Below the pieces are notes generated by a model, which searched no databases, was not told where the DNA came from, and saw only the letters and a list, made by a program, of their open reading frames with translations. From assembly GCF_001636345.1 (NCBI RefSeq), contig NZ_KV440945.1, positions 1,020,975-1,084,974 on the forward strand: DNA of 64,000 nt, written 5' to 3'. This DNA comes from Cytobacillus gottheilii (GTDB taxonomy: Bacteria > Bacillota > Bacilli > Bacillales > Cytobacillaceae). The translations under genes were made by a program, and so were the position numbers. Below, piece by piece: positions 1-8,669 of this stretch. Within the stretch, counting starts at the first letter, position 1. Every line of letters begins with the position of its first letter.

Positions 1-1818
1 GCAGAAATATCAGGTGAAAATAGCATGGTTTCTATACTGGCATATGCCAGTTCTATTTTAGTGGGCGGTTATCGGCTCTTTAAAACAGGAGTTATGAATT
101 TATTCCGTTTAGAGTTTGATATGAAAACTTTAATGACCATTGCAGTTATTGGTGCTGCTGTTATTGGTGAATGGGGTGAGGGTGCAACAGTTGTTATCTT
201 GTTTGCGATCAGTGAAGCCCTTGAAACATACTCCATGGATAAAGCACGCCAATCAATACGATCATTGATGGACATTGCTCCTAAAGAAGCTTTAATCAGA
301 AGAGGAAATGAAGAACGCTTTATTAATGTAGATGATATTCAAGTTGACGATATTATGATCGTTAAACCTGGGCAAAAAATAGCAATGGACGGAATCGTTT
401 TAAAAGGAGTATCAACAGTCAATCAAGCAGCTATTACGGGTGAATCAGTACCTGTTTCAAAATCAATTGAAGATGAAGTTTTCGCAGGAACGTTAAATGA
501 AGAGGGCCTGCTAGAGGTAAGAGTTACAAAACTTGTGGATGATACAACCATTGCAAAGATCATACAATTAGTTGAAGAAGCTCAGGCAGAACGGGCACCA
601 TCACAGGCATTTGTAGATCGCTTTGCCAGGTACTATACCCCAATCATCATGCTGGTTGCACTTGCCGCAGCTGTTGTACCTCCTTTATTCTTCGATGGAG
701 ATTGGGAGAAATGGATTTACCAGGGATTAGCTGTTTTAGTAGTCGGCTGTCCATGTGCCCTTGTTATTTCCACACCCGTATCCATTGTAACGGCAATTGG
801 GAATGCAGCACGTAATGGTGTTCTGATCAAAGGCGGCATTCATCTTGAAGAAATGGGAGGAATTAAAGCAATTGCCTTCGATAAAACAGGGACCTTAACA
901 AAAGGAGTTCCTGTGGTAACGGATTACCTTCCAAATACAGATATTGATTCTGATGAACTGCTGACTATTGTTGCAGCTTTGGAAAATGGTTCACAGCATC
1001 CGCTGGCTTCTGCCATTATAAAAAAAGCTGATGAAGAAGATTTAAAATACAAAAGTATATCGATTGAAAAATTCTTATCAATAACAGGAAAAGGAGTTAC
1101 AGGCTCAATACATGGCATAACCTATTATGTCGGCAGTCCAAGTCTATTTGAAGAAATATTAGAAAATGGATTATCAAATGAGCAGAAGGAAACGATCTCG
1201 CAGCTTCAAGAGCAGGGCAAAACGGTCATGGCTGCCGGAACATCTTCTAAAGTTTTAGGGCTGATTGCTGTTGCTGATGAATTAAGAACAAATAGTAAAG
1301 AGGTTATTCAAAAGTTACATTCATTAGGAATTCAAAAGACCATTATGCTGACAGGAGATAATGCTGGCACTGCAAATGCAATCGGCCAACAGGCAGGTGT
1401 TTCGGATCTAAAGGCAGATTTGCTGCCGCAGGATAAATTAACGTTTATTAAAGGTCTGCGAAGCGAATATGGCCGAGTGGCTATGGTTGGGGATGGTGTC
1501 AATGATGCTCCCGCTTTAGCAGCCTCTACAGTTGGTATTGCAATGGGCGGTGCTGGAACAGATACGGCTTTGGAAACAGCTGACATTGCATTAATGGCGG
1601 ATGATCTTGAAAAACTGCCTTTTGCAGTTAAGTTGAGCAGAAGAACATTAACCATTATTAAACAAAATATTATATTTTCCTTAGGTATTAAACTATTGGC
1701 TTTGCTGCTGGTTGTACCAGGCTGGCTTACACTGTGGATTGCGATATTTGCAGATATGGGTGCAACATTAATTGTTACATTGAATGGGTTAAGGCTGCTG
1801 AGGGTGAAGGATAAATAG
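1..1818 (+). CDS. Heavy-metal-translocating P1B-type ATPase, 3' part (cut by window edge)
   Basis: Membrane pump that exports divalent heavy metals (Zn/Cd/Pb type judged from overall resemblance to CadA/ZntA) using ATP. The frame is open back to base 1, so the ATG at 25 is probably internal and the N-terminal metal-binding domain lies outside the window. Counting from that ATG, the CPC metal site in a membrane helix is at residues 242-244, the phosphorylated DKTGTLT begins at D286, the HP motif of P1B pumps sits in GSQHPLA, and GDGVNDAP is near the C-terminus. All catalytic motifs are intact. No metal-responsive regulator is visible next to it. The ion is inferred, not proven. Confidence 0.9.
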   Translation, partial: AEISGENSMVSILAYASSILVGGYRLFKTGVMNLFRLEFDMKTLMTIAVIGAAVIGEWGEGATVVILFAISEALETYSMDKARQSIRSLMDIAPKEALIRRGNEERFINVDDIQVDDIMIVKPGQKIAMDGIVLKGVSTVNQAAITGESVPVSKSIEDEVFAGTLNEEGLLEVRVTKLVDDTTIAKIIQLVEEAQAERAPSQAFVDRFARYYTPIIMLVALAAAVVPPLFFDGDWEKWIYQGLAVLVVGCPCALVISTPVSIVTAIGNAARNGVLIKGGIHLEEMGGIKAIAFDKTGTLTKGVPVVTDYLPNTDIDSDELLTIVAALENGSQHPLASAIIKKADEEDLKYKSISIEKFLSITGKGVTGSIHGITYYVGSPSLFEEILENGLSNEQKETISQLQEQGKTVMAAGTSSKVLGLIAVADELRTNSKEVIQKLHSLGIQKTIMLTGDNAGTANAIGQQAGVSDLKADLLPQDKLTFIKGLRSEYGRVAMVGDGVNDAPALAASTVGIAMGGAGTDTALETADIALMADDLEKLPFAVKLSRRTLTIIKQNIIFSLGIKLLALLLVVPGWLTLWIAIFADMGATLIVTLNGLRLLRVKDK

Positions 1819-2004
1819 ATTTGAGGTTCGCTATCTAGGGAAACTCTGTATGAACTGAATTAAAAGCATGAAACTGACGGCCATGCTTACCAGTAATAAA
1901 TGTGCTATAAATGGATTATGAACTATAAAGCTCTATATCTTGCATTTTGCGTAAAATACACCAAATTGGGATATATTCATTATAAATAGAGAGGGGGATA
2001 TTCG

Positions 2005-2850
2005 ATGATCACTATAGGTGTAACTGGGTGGGGAGATCATGATCAATTATATACTGGCAATGTAGCTGCACGCGATAAGCTGAAGGAATATAGCGCCCAT
2101 TTTCCAGTCGTAGAAGTTGATTCAGCGTTTTACGCTGTTCAGCCTGTACGAAATGCGAAAAGGTGGACAGAGGATACCCCAGATGGTTTTCAGTTTGTTG
2201 TCAAAGCGTACCAGGGGATGACAGGGCATGAACGAGGTAAGATTCCCTTTGAAAGCAAGGAAGAAATGTTTTCAGCATTTAAAGAATCACTTCAGCCTTA
2301 TATAGATCGTAATAAACTGGCGATGGTTCTTTTTCAATTCCCACCATGGTTTGATTGCCAAAAAAAGAATGTAGACTATCTGCGATGGTGCAAGGCACAG
2401 ATGGGAGATATCCCATGTGCACTGGAGTTCCGTCATCAGTCATGGTTTAAGGAACACTTTAGGGAGAAGACGTTGCAATTTATAAAGGATGAAGATTGGA
2501 TTCATACAATATGTGATGAACCGCAGGCAGGAGAAGGATCGATCCCGATCGTACTCGCAGCCCCTCGATCTGATAAGCTTCTTGTTCGTTTTCACGGCCG
2601 TAATGTCCATGGCTGGCAAAAGAAAAATCATGACAATTGGCGTGAGGTGCGTTATTTGTATAACTATAATAAAGAAGAGCTTGCACAATGGGCTGAGTAT
2701 ATTCGAACACTAGAACAGAAGTGTGAGCAAATTTATGTATTGTTTAATAATAACTCCGGCGGAGATGCTGCTGACAATGCTAAACAGTTCATTGATATGC
2801 TTGGCATTGAATATAGCTGCTTAGCACCAAGACAGCTCGATTTATTTTAG
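2005..2850 (+). CDS. yunF: DUF72 family protein YunF
   Basis: A 281-residue protein of the DUF72/YecE family, which folds like a TIM barrel; its biochemical role is not established. Visible family signs are the start ITIGVTGWGDH, VDSAFYAV, the FQFVVKAY strand, LFQFPPWF and the C-terminal YVLFNNN. The ATG is preceded by a strong AGAGGGGGAT ribosome site. It stands alone between the metal pump and yunC, in the same vicinity as yunC and lytH as in B. subtilis. Full length, no lesions. Confidence 0.85.
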   Translation: MITIGVTGWGDHDQLYTGNVAARDKLKEYSAHFPVVEVDSAFYAVQPVRNAKRWTEDTPDGFQFVVKAYQGMTGHERGKIPFESKEEMFSAFKESLQPYIDRNKLAMVLFQFPPWFDCQKKNVDYLRWCKAQMGDIPCALEFRHQSWFKEHFREKTLQFIKDEDWIHTICDEPQAGEGSIPIVLAAPRSDKLLVRFHGRNVHGWQKKNHDNWREVRYLYNYNKEELAQWAEYIRTLEQKCEQIYVLFNNNSGGDAADNAKQFIDMLGIEYSCLAPRQLDLF

Positions 2851-2943
2851 TGGCTTTTAAGCAGCCTTCATAAGAGATTTCCCAGGTTCTACACTTTTTT
2901 TCTTGTACCATCATATGGTGTAAGGAAAGGAGTGGGGCAAGAT

Positions 2944-3246
2944 ATGATGAATTTAAGTCCTATAGAGATTGATGGCCATACATTCTTAAGTGTATCGGTG
3001 GAACTTCCTAAAACAAATCTACTTGTAGTTACAAATGATAAAGGATATATCATGTGCGGAGCATTAGATGTGGCACTTCTAAATGAAAAGCTAAAAGATC
3101 GAAAAGTGATTGCAGGAAGAGCTGTTGGTGTAAAAACGATAGAACAATTAATTGAAGCGCCGCTTGAATCTGTCACATTTGAAGCTGAAACACTTGGAAT
3201 TAAGAAAGGCATGACAGGCAGAGACGCTCTTTTAAAAATGATATAA
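2944..3246 (+). CDS. yunC: DUF1805 protein YunC
   Basis: Small conserved protein (100 residues) of the DUF1805/YunC family, function unknown. The core VELPKTNLLVVTNDKGYIMC and GRAVGVKTIEQL are typical. A longer frame opens at a GTG at 2932, but that codon is too close behind the AAGGAG at 2926-2931; the ATG pair at 2944/2947 has proper spacing and matches the family's N-terminus (MVNLTPI-like), so 2944 is chosen. A clear terminator follows the stop codon, so it is monocistronic. Confidence 0.88.
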   Translation: MMNLSPIEIDGHTFLSVSVELPKTNLLVVTNDKGYIMCGALDVALLNEKLKDRKVIAGRAVGVKTIEQLIEAPLESVTFEAETLGIKKGMTGRDALLKMI

Positions 3247-3255
3247 ATAATATTT

Positions 3256-3290
3256 AGAAGCTGAGATTGCTATATGCAGTCTCAGCTTTT
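3256..3290 (+). terminator. Rho-independent terminator after yunC
   Basis: A 13-bp stem (AAGCTGAGATTGC with GCAGTCTCAGCTT, one G-T pair) and a five-base loop are followed by a T run. The rest of the gap to 3524 is AT-rich with no gene seen. Confidence 0.85.
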
Positions 3291-3524
3291 TTAGCAGGCT
3301 ATATACTGATAATTAAGAATCAATCTCCATGCGAAGAGAAAAACAGATAATTTATAAATTTTCTTTTGCTAGCTGCTGGAGGAATGATAATATATGATTA
3401 AGACTAAATTCCTGCTTTGGAATGCTCAAACTTGAATAATATGGGCAAACATGTAAAATATTGATGATATAAGCGAAAAGTAGAATTAGAATGGATAACT
3501 TATAGATGAAAAAGAGGTTTTTTC

Positions 3525-4616
3525 ATGAGATTAGTGTCAACAAAATCTGCCAAAATTGGCAGTATACTAGGGAAATCCATATATAATGATAAAGGCAAAA
3601 TCCTTTTAAATAGAGGAGTAAAGCTTGACGGAAGAATGTTATCCAGGCTGCAGAAAATGGGGATTACATATATATATGTAGTGGACGAGAGAATGAAGGA
3701 TATTGTTTATAAATCCACATTGCCGGAAAAATTGCGCCGAGAAGCAATTCTTACGATTGAAGATACGTTTCGGCAATCAGCAAATGACCAGAATTTAGAT
3801 AAATCCTTCGTTATAGATAAGGCGTCAAAAAGTTTCTCCAAGCTGATCAGCACGCTCTTGGATGAGATAAAAGGAGATCAAAACCTCATTTCAATAATGT
3901 CTGACGTGTATACATATGATCATTATATTTTCTCTCATTCTTTAAATGTTACACTTTATTCCTTAGCGATTGGTTTACAGCTTAACTTCTCCCAAAAGGA
4001 TTTAGAACTACTGGGTATGGGGGCGATATTGCATGATGTTGGGAAAATGCAGATACCTGAGAACATACTGTTAAAGCCCGGCAGATTAACGGAGGAAGAG
4101 TTTCTTCAAATCAAGAAGCATGCTGAAGCAGGGTTCGACTTATTACGTGGAGTACATAGTGTCTCATTAATCGTGGCTCATTGCGCCTATCAGCATCATG
4201 AGCGTTTGAATGGAAGCGGATATCCACGAGGTATTTCTGGAGAAGACATCCATCCCTTTGCCAAAATTATCGCTGTCGCAGATGTTTTTGATGCAGTCAC
4301 ATCTAATCGGATTTATCGTCAAGCTATGCTTCCGCATGAAGGTATGGAAATCTTATATGCAGGGTCTGGCACATTATTCGATGCAAAACTGATTGAAAGC
4401 TTTCGGCAATCTGTTGCTTTATATCCAGTCGGGATGACTGTTGAGTTAAACGATGGAAGAAAAGGTGTTGTGATTCATCAAAATGTAGGAATGTGCGATC
4501 GCCCTATTGTGCGGATTCTTGAAGAGAGCGGTTTAAGGGTTGAGGCCTATGAACTAGATTTAAAGCAAGACTTATCAATCATGATAAGCGGCTGTGATAC
4601 AACATGGCAGAACTAG
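3525..4616 (+). CDS. HD-GYP domain cyclic-di-GMP phosphodiesterase
   Basis: Predicted cytosolic enzyme that hydrolyses cyclic di-GMP. The 363 residues comprise an N-terminal region (about 1-120, partly helical) and an HD-GYP domain: HDVGK at H170-D171, HHERLNGSGYP with G232-Y233-P234, and DVFDAVTSNR. All metal ligands and the GYP signature are intact, so activity is likely. No sensor, membrane or receiver domain is present, so its input is unknown. The ATG is preceded by AGAGG eight bases upstream. With the EAL protein at 12749 this gives the window two c-di-GMP-degrading enzymes and no intact diguanylate cyclase. Confidence 0.9.
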   Translation: MRLVSTKSAKIGSILGKSIYNDKGKILLNRGVKLDGRMLSRLQKMGITYIYVVDERMKDIVYKSTLPEKLRREAILTIEDTFRQSANDQNLDKSFVIDKASKSFSKLISTLLDEIKGDQNLISIMSDVYTYDHYIFSHSLNVTLYSLAIGLQLNFSQKDLELLGMGAILHDVGKMQIPENILLKPGRLTEEEFLQIKKHAEAGFDLLRGVHSVSLIVAHCAYQHHERLNGSGYPRGISGEDIHPFAKIIAVADVFDAVTSNRIYRQAMLPHEGMEILYAGSGTLFDAKLIESFRQSVALYPVGMTVELNDGRKGVVIHQNVGMCDRPIVRILEESGLRVEAYELDLKQDLSIMISGCDTTWQN

Positions 4617-4640
4617 TGTTTATGGAGGAAAAGACCTCCA

Positions 4641-4669
4641 TTGTCGAATGCTTATTATTTTGATATAAT
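4641..4669 (+). promoter_or_regulatory. Sigma-A promoter of the lysine-riboswitch transcript
   Basis: TTGTCG (-35) and TATAAT (-10) are separated by exactly 17 bp; the start point would be near 4676, just ahead of the riboswitch aptamer. A small hairpin (ATGGAGG/CCTCCAT, 4625-4642 region) overlaps its upstream edge. Confidence 0.65.
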
Positions 4670-4699
4670 TATTCTAATTGAATATGAACCTTATCATAT

Positions 4700-4852
4700 C
4701 CGATGGGGTAGAGGTGCAATATTCATTAGTAAGCTGTTTGAGGATGACAACAAAGAGAGCAGCTGAAAGGGAATACTGCCGAAGTGGATAGCTGATGTCA
4801 TCGGCTATTTCGCTGGGGTTACCTTTAAGAGAGGTAACACTGTCATTGCAAG
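4700..4852 (+). promoter_or_regulatory. Lysine riboswitch (L box) aptamer
   Basis: The conserved L-box blocks appear in order and spacing: GGTAGAGGTGC near 4708, ATTAGTA near 4725, GAAAGGGAA and CTGCCGAAG at 4765-4783, GCTATTTCGCTGGGGTT at 4804-4820, and ACTGTCA at 4839-4845. The element binds free L-lysine and controls the NhaC-family gene that begins at 5040. Established knowledge: the L box controls lysine synthesis and transport genes. The aptamer call is firm; the switching direction is discussed under findings. Confidence 0.92.
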
Positions 4853-4880
4853 ATTAGAAGAGTCTTTGCAGTTTTTATTG
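4845..4880 (+). terminator. Candidate terminator hairpin overlapping the aptamer 3' edge
   Basis: ATTGCAAGATT pairs with AGTCTTTGCAGT (one bulged T), followed by TTTTTATT. Because it uses the last bases of the aptamer's closing helix, it should compete with the lysine-bound fold. Confidence 0.5.
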
Positions 4881-4944
4881 CATTCTTTTCGTTGACCCTT
4901 GCAATGGGGAGCTACAGATCGTAATGGAGAAGAATAGATTATCA

Positions 4945-4985
4945 AGAGTGATGATAGAGATTCTCTGCCATTGCTCTTTTTATTT
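4945..4985 (+). terminator. Main terminator of the lysine riboswitch platform
   Basis: AGAGTGATGATAGAGA can pair with TCTCTGCCATTGCTCT (15 of 16 positions counting G-U), then TTTTTATTTT. The 3' arm contains CCATTGC, which can instead pair with GCAATGG at 4901-4907, giving an alternative antiterminating fold. Confidence 0.7.
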
Positions 4986-5039
4986 TGTGCTCTTTTGCTA
5001 TGCCTCTGCCGAATTGATTTCTAGGAGGATTAAAATATA

Positions 5040-6614
5040 ATGGAAAATACAATATTTTCTCTGCTTCCGCCGCTTGTTGCAATACTTCTTGTTATTTTAA
5101 CGAGAAGAGTGCTGCTTTCGCTAGGAGTAGGGATTATTACAGCAACAATTATACTTGCTGAAATGGACTTTCTTGAAGCTGGATCTATATTATGGGAAAC
5201 CGTAAAAGGAATTTTTATTGATGGTGGAAGCATTAATACATGGAATATGTATATAGTTTTATTCCTATTGATATTAGGGGTTATTACAGCATTCATCTCT
5301 ATATCTGGAGGAAGCAGGGCTTTTGGTGAATGGGCAATGAAACGGGTAAAAACCCGGGCAGGTGCACAAATGATCGGTGCCATACTAGGGGTAATTATCT
5401 TTATAGATGATTATTTTAATGCACTTGCAGTTGGTCAGATTTCACGGCCGATTACGGATCGGCAAAAGGTTTCAAGAGCAAAGCTTGCTTATTTAATTGA
5501 TTCGACATCTGCTCCTGTCTGTGTTGTATCACCTGTTTCAAGCTGGGGGGCGTATATTATTGCTTTAATCGGTACCATTCTTGCATCTCATAATTTAACG
5601 GACTATACAGCCTTTTCGGTATTTTTGCAGATGATTCCTATGAATTTATATGTGTGGACAACGCTGGCCATCGTTTTTATCGTAGCGATCAAAGGATTTG
5701 AGATCGGGCCAATGAAAAAGCATGAGATTCGGGCTGTAAGAGATAATCAGGTAATGGACCCTGAGAAGCCTGCACCTGGAAAATTAGAAGAAGATTTACC
5801 GGTTAGTACAAAAGGAACAGTTGGCGATTTAGTCTGGCCCATTATCGCCCTAGTAGCAGGTACCGTTGGGGCAATGATCTGGACTGGTTATCAGGCTGTA
5901 AAGGGAAATGCGACCATTTTAACGATATTTGAGAATACAGATGTCTCTAAATCTCTTGTACTCGGTGGTGTATTTGGATTAATTGTGACATTGCTGTTCT
6001 TTACAAGACAAGTAACCGTAAAAAAAGGAATTGAAGGCTCGATTGTTTTCAGAGGAATGTGGAGCGGTATCAAATCCATGCTCCCGGCTATTTATATTCT
6101 TCTATTTGCCTGGGGAATTGTTGATTTAATTGGTCAGCTGGAAACAGGTGCCTACCTGGCTGGACTTGTTGAAAATTCAAATATGGAGATATCCTTTTTG
6201 CCTTTCCTTCTATTTATCATTGCGGGAGTAATGGCGTTCAGTACAGGAACTTCATGGGGCTCTTTTGGAATATTACTTCCGATTGCAGGTGATATTGCTG
6301 CAGCAACAGATATAAACCTGCTGCTGCCTGCAATGGCAGCTGTACTAGCTGGAGCTGTTTTTGGCGATCATTGTTCTCCTATATCAGATACAACGATTCT
6401 TTCGTCAACAGGAGCAGGATGCAATCATATCGACCATGTTCTTACACAGCTGCCATATGCCTTAATATCAGCAGCAATATCGGGTGTCGGATTCCTAGTC
6501 CTTGGTTTTACAGACAGTACGATCTTAAGTTTGGCCACCATTGCTCTATTACTGATTGTATTTACTTTTGTCGGCTCTTGGAAATTCAAGTTAGACATGA
6601 CACAGATGAAATAA
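5040..6614 (+). CDS. lysW: NhaC-family transporter under lysine riboswitch control (LysW-like)
   Basis: Polytopic membrane protein of 524 residues in the NhaC Na+/H+ antiporter family; family signatures include FIDDYFNALAVGQISRPITDR and a C-terminal GDHCSPISDTT stretch. The L box directly upstream ties it to lysine. Comparative genomics by Rodionov and colleagues named such L-box-linked NhaC proteins LysW and proposed lysine transport, so lysine, rather than only sodium, is the probable substrate. Direction of transport is unproven. The start has AGGAGG at 5023-5028. It is monocistronic, ending at its own terminator. Confidence 0.85.
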   Translation: MENTIFSLLPPLVAILLVILTRRVLLSLGVGIITATIILAEMDFLEAGSILWETVKGIFIDGGSINTWNMYIVLFLLILGVITAFISISGGSRAFGEWAMKRVKTRAGAQMIGAILGVIIFIDDYFNALAVGQISRPITDRQKVSRAKLAYLIDSTSAPVCVVSPVSSWGAYIIALIGTILASHNLTDYTAFSVFLQMIPMNLYVWTTLAIVFIVAIKGFEIGPMKKHEIRAVRDNQVMDPEKPAPGKLEEDLPVSTKGTVGDLVWPIIALVAGTVGAMIWTGYQAVKGNATILTIFENTDVSKSLVLGGVFGLIVTLLFFTRQVTVKKGIEGSIVFRGMWSGIKSMLPAIYILLFAWGIVDLIGQLETGAYLAGLVENSNMEISFLPFLLFIIAGVMAFSTGTSWGSFGILLPIAGDIAAATDINLLLPAMAAVLAGAVFGDHCSPISDTTILSSTGAGCNHIDHVLTQLPYALISAAISGVGFLVLGFTDSTILSLATIALLLIVFTFVGSWKFKLDMTQMK

Positions 6615-6624
6615 TCATGATCAT

Positions 6625-6663
6625 GAGTCTTCTCGTCTATAGCGGGAGGGCTCTTCTTTTTTA
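6625..6663 (+). terminator. Terminator after the NhaC-family gene
   Basis: GAGTCTTCTCG and CGGGAGGGCTC form an 11-bp stem including G-U pairs, with a seven-base loop and a TTCTTTTTT tail. Confidence 0.75.
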
Positions 6664-6827
6664 TTGTATTTTTAAAATTTTCTGAAATATACAGAAAGAA
6701 ATTCTCTTATATGCATACATATAGATTGAGAGGAGGAGGGACTGGGACTGCCGGGAATAAGAGAAGGTGAGCGCAATTGCTTTTCTAGTAACGAAAAATA
6801 AATAAATATTATGTCCCAAATAATGTT

Positions 6828-6856
6828 TTGACAGTGGTAGTAAAAGTATATATACT
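6828..6856 (+). promoter_or_regulatory. Sigma-A promoter of the symporter operon
   Basis: Perfect TTGACA, 17-bp spacer, TATACT. The start site near 6863 gives an 85-base leader before the symporter. The rest of the gene-free stretch 6664-6947 contains a purine-rich segment (AGGAGGAGGGACTGGGACTG, near 6730) without a matching open frame. Confidence 0.8.
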
Positions 6857-6947
6857 AAATTTATATTAAATTAAATAGTCTGAAAATATAAAAATTTCCA
6901 ACTTGCGGAAAATTTAATACGGGCTATTGTAGGGGGTATAATAGACT

Positions 6948-8459
6948 ATGGAAAATCGTCCTCAGTGGGGTACGAGAGCTGGATTCATTTTGGCGGCTGT
7001 AGGTTCAGCTGTTGGTTTGGGAAATATCTGGCGATTCCCGACAGTAGCATATGACAATGGAGGAGGAGCATTTTTTATTCCTTATTTATTTGCTCTTCTA
7101 ACCGCTGGGATTCCTTTATTGATTATGGAATTCACCATCGGTCAGAAATATCGCGGCTCTGCTCCTTTATCGTATGCGAGAATGAATAAAAAGTATGAAT
7201 GGCTTGGCTGGTGGCAGGTTGCTATCTCATTTGTTATTGCCACATATTATGCAGTTATCATCGCTTGGGCCATGTCTTATGCACTTTTCTCATTGAATTT
7301 AAAATGGGGAGATGATCCAACATCATTCCTGGTTGGAGAATATCTTCAAGTTGCAAATCCAGGCGAATTTGGCGGAATGGTTCCAGGAGTGCTTATACCA
7401 CTAATAATCGTATGGGTTATTACACTCGGTATCCTATTCAAAGGTGTTAAGAAAGGGATCGAAGCAGCAAACAGAATTTTTATTCCTGCACTAATTATTT
7501 TATTCTTATTTATCGTTGTCAGAGCTATAACATTAGATGGAGCAGCAGCTGGATTAGAAGCCTTCTTTACACCTGACTGGAGTCAGATTGCCAGTCCGAC
7601 TGTATGGGTAGCGGCTTATGGTCAAATCTTTTTCAGCTTATCAATTGCTTTTGCCATCATGATTACGTATTCAAGCTATCTTCCTAGAAAGACTGACATT
7701 ACAAACAATGCCTTTATAACAGGATTTGCAAACTCCAGTGTTGAGCTATTAGCCGGAATTGGGGTGTTTGCAGCATTAGGATTTATGGCTGCGCAATCTG
7801 GCGTGGATGTAAGTGAGGTTGTTTCTAGTGGAGTTGGCCTGGCATTTATGGTATTTCCACAAATTATTAGTGAAATGCCTGCACTTAGCGGAGCGTTTGG
7901 AGCAGCATTCTTTATCTGCTTAACGCTTGCTGGTTTAACATCCTTAATGTCGATTGTTGAAACATTTGTTGCTGGTATTGAAGATAAGTTTAAAGTTTCC
8001 CGTACAAAAGCTGTATTGGTAGGCGGCGGCTTAGCAGCTTTAGTTTCACTCGTTTTTGCTACACGAGGCGGACTAAACTTCTTAGATGCAGCTGACTATT
8101 TTATCAATAACTTTGGAGTTGCATTAGCTGGTTTGGTTGAGGTTATTATCGTTGTATGGGTAATGAGAGAATTATCAAACCTTCAAAAACATGCAAACAG
8201 CATGTCTGATATTCAATTAGGCGGCTGGTGGAAACTATGCTTAGGTTTTATTACACCAATCGTCCTTGGTTACATGATGATTCAAAACATTTACACAAAC
8301 ATTAAAGAGAACTATGAAGGCTACCCTACAGGATTCTTAATCTGGTCTGGATGGGCTGTTGCCGTATTGGCTATTATTCTTGGGTTCGTCTTTATGGCTC
8401 TTAAGTGGAATAAAGGAACAGAGCTTGATGTTCCAGAAAACAAGGAGGTATCTCAATAA
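6948..8459 (+). CDS. Sodium:neurotransmitter symporter (NSS/SNF) family amino-acid transporter
   Basis: A 503-residue transporter with about 11-12 membrane helices that couples Na+ entry to amino-acid uptake. The family hallmark in helix 1, GSAVGLGNIWRFP, is intact, followed by the NGGGAFFIPY stretch of helix 1-2. Bacterial members import methionine, alanine, tyrosine or branched-chain amino acids; the substrate here is unknown, but the neighbouring MetS-like peptide points to a MetP-type system. It has a GGGGG ribosome site and a strong promoter upstream, and its stop codon overlaps the ATG of the next gene by one base. Confidence 0.9.
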   Translation: MENRPQWGTRAGFILAAVGSAVGLGNIWRFPTVAYDNGGGAFFIPYLFALLTAGIPLLIMEFTIGQKYRGSAPLSYARMNKKYEWLGWWQVAISFVIATYYAVIIAWAMSYALFSLNLKWGDDPTSFLVGEYLQVANPGEFGGMVPGVLIPLIIVWVITLGILFKGVKKGIEAANRIFIPALIILFLFIVVRAITLDGAAAGLEAFFTPDWSQIASPTVWVAAYGQIFFSLSIAFAIMITYSSYLPRKTDITNNAFITGFANSSVELLAGIGVFAALGFMAAQSGVDVSEVVSSGVGLAFMVFPQIISEMPALSGAFGAAFFICLTLAGLTSLMSIVETFVAGIEDKFKVSRTKAVLVGGGLAALVSLVFATRGGLNFLDAADYFINNFGVALAGLVEVIIVVWVMRELSNLQKHANSMSDIQLGGWWKLCLGFITPIVLGYMMIQNIYTNIKENYEGYPTGFLIWSGWAVAVLAIILGFVFMALKWNKGTELDVPENKEVSQ

Positions 8460-8566
8460 TGTCTGGTGTATCCATTACAGTAATGATCATTGGGATGCTT
8501 ATTATCTGGGGAGGACTTGCTGCAAGTATAGGCAATGCCATTTCCAAAGCAAAGAAAAGTAAATAA
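8459..8566 (+). CDS. MetS-like small subunit of the NSS transporter (35 aa)
   Basis: A 35-residue peptide starting at an ATG that shares one base with the stop of the symporter (TAATG), with AAGGAGG eight bases upstream. It has a single membrane helix (about residues 5-23, VSITVMIIGMLIIWGGL) and a lysine-rich tail. Size, topology and linkage match the small subunit family described for Corynebacterium MetPS (methionine and alanine importer, small subunit). It presumably stabilises or tunes the symporter. It is easily missed because of its length. Confidence 0.8.
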   Translation: MSGVSITVMIIGMLIIWGGLAASIGNAISKAKKSK

Positions 8567-8576
8567 AGTAAATAGG

Positions 8577-8620
8577 GGAGAGTCAATTGGCCATGCTGCG
8601 GCAATTGACTCTCCTTTTTT
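8577..8620 (+). terminator. Terminator after the symporter operon
   Basis: GGAGAGTCAATTG and CAATTGACTCTCC form a perfect 13-bp stem with a 12-base loop and a T6 tail. Confidence 0.9.
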
Positions 8621-8669
8621 GTGTGAAATTAGAACAGCTCCTGTCTTAGACTGGATGCTGATAATAACT

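Noticed and set aside
1819..2004. Metal-responsive operator or regulator after the P-type ATPase
   Set aside because: Only AT-rich spacer is seen; no palindrome or small regulator frame with a ribosome site was found.
2440..2713. Three short ORFs antisense or out of frame in yunF
   Set aside because: They overlap the intact yunF in other frames without ribosome sites or recognisable domains.
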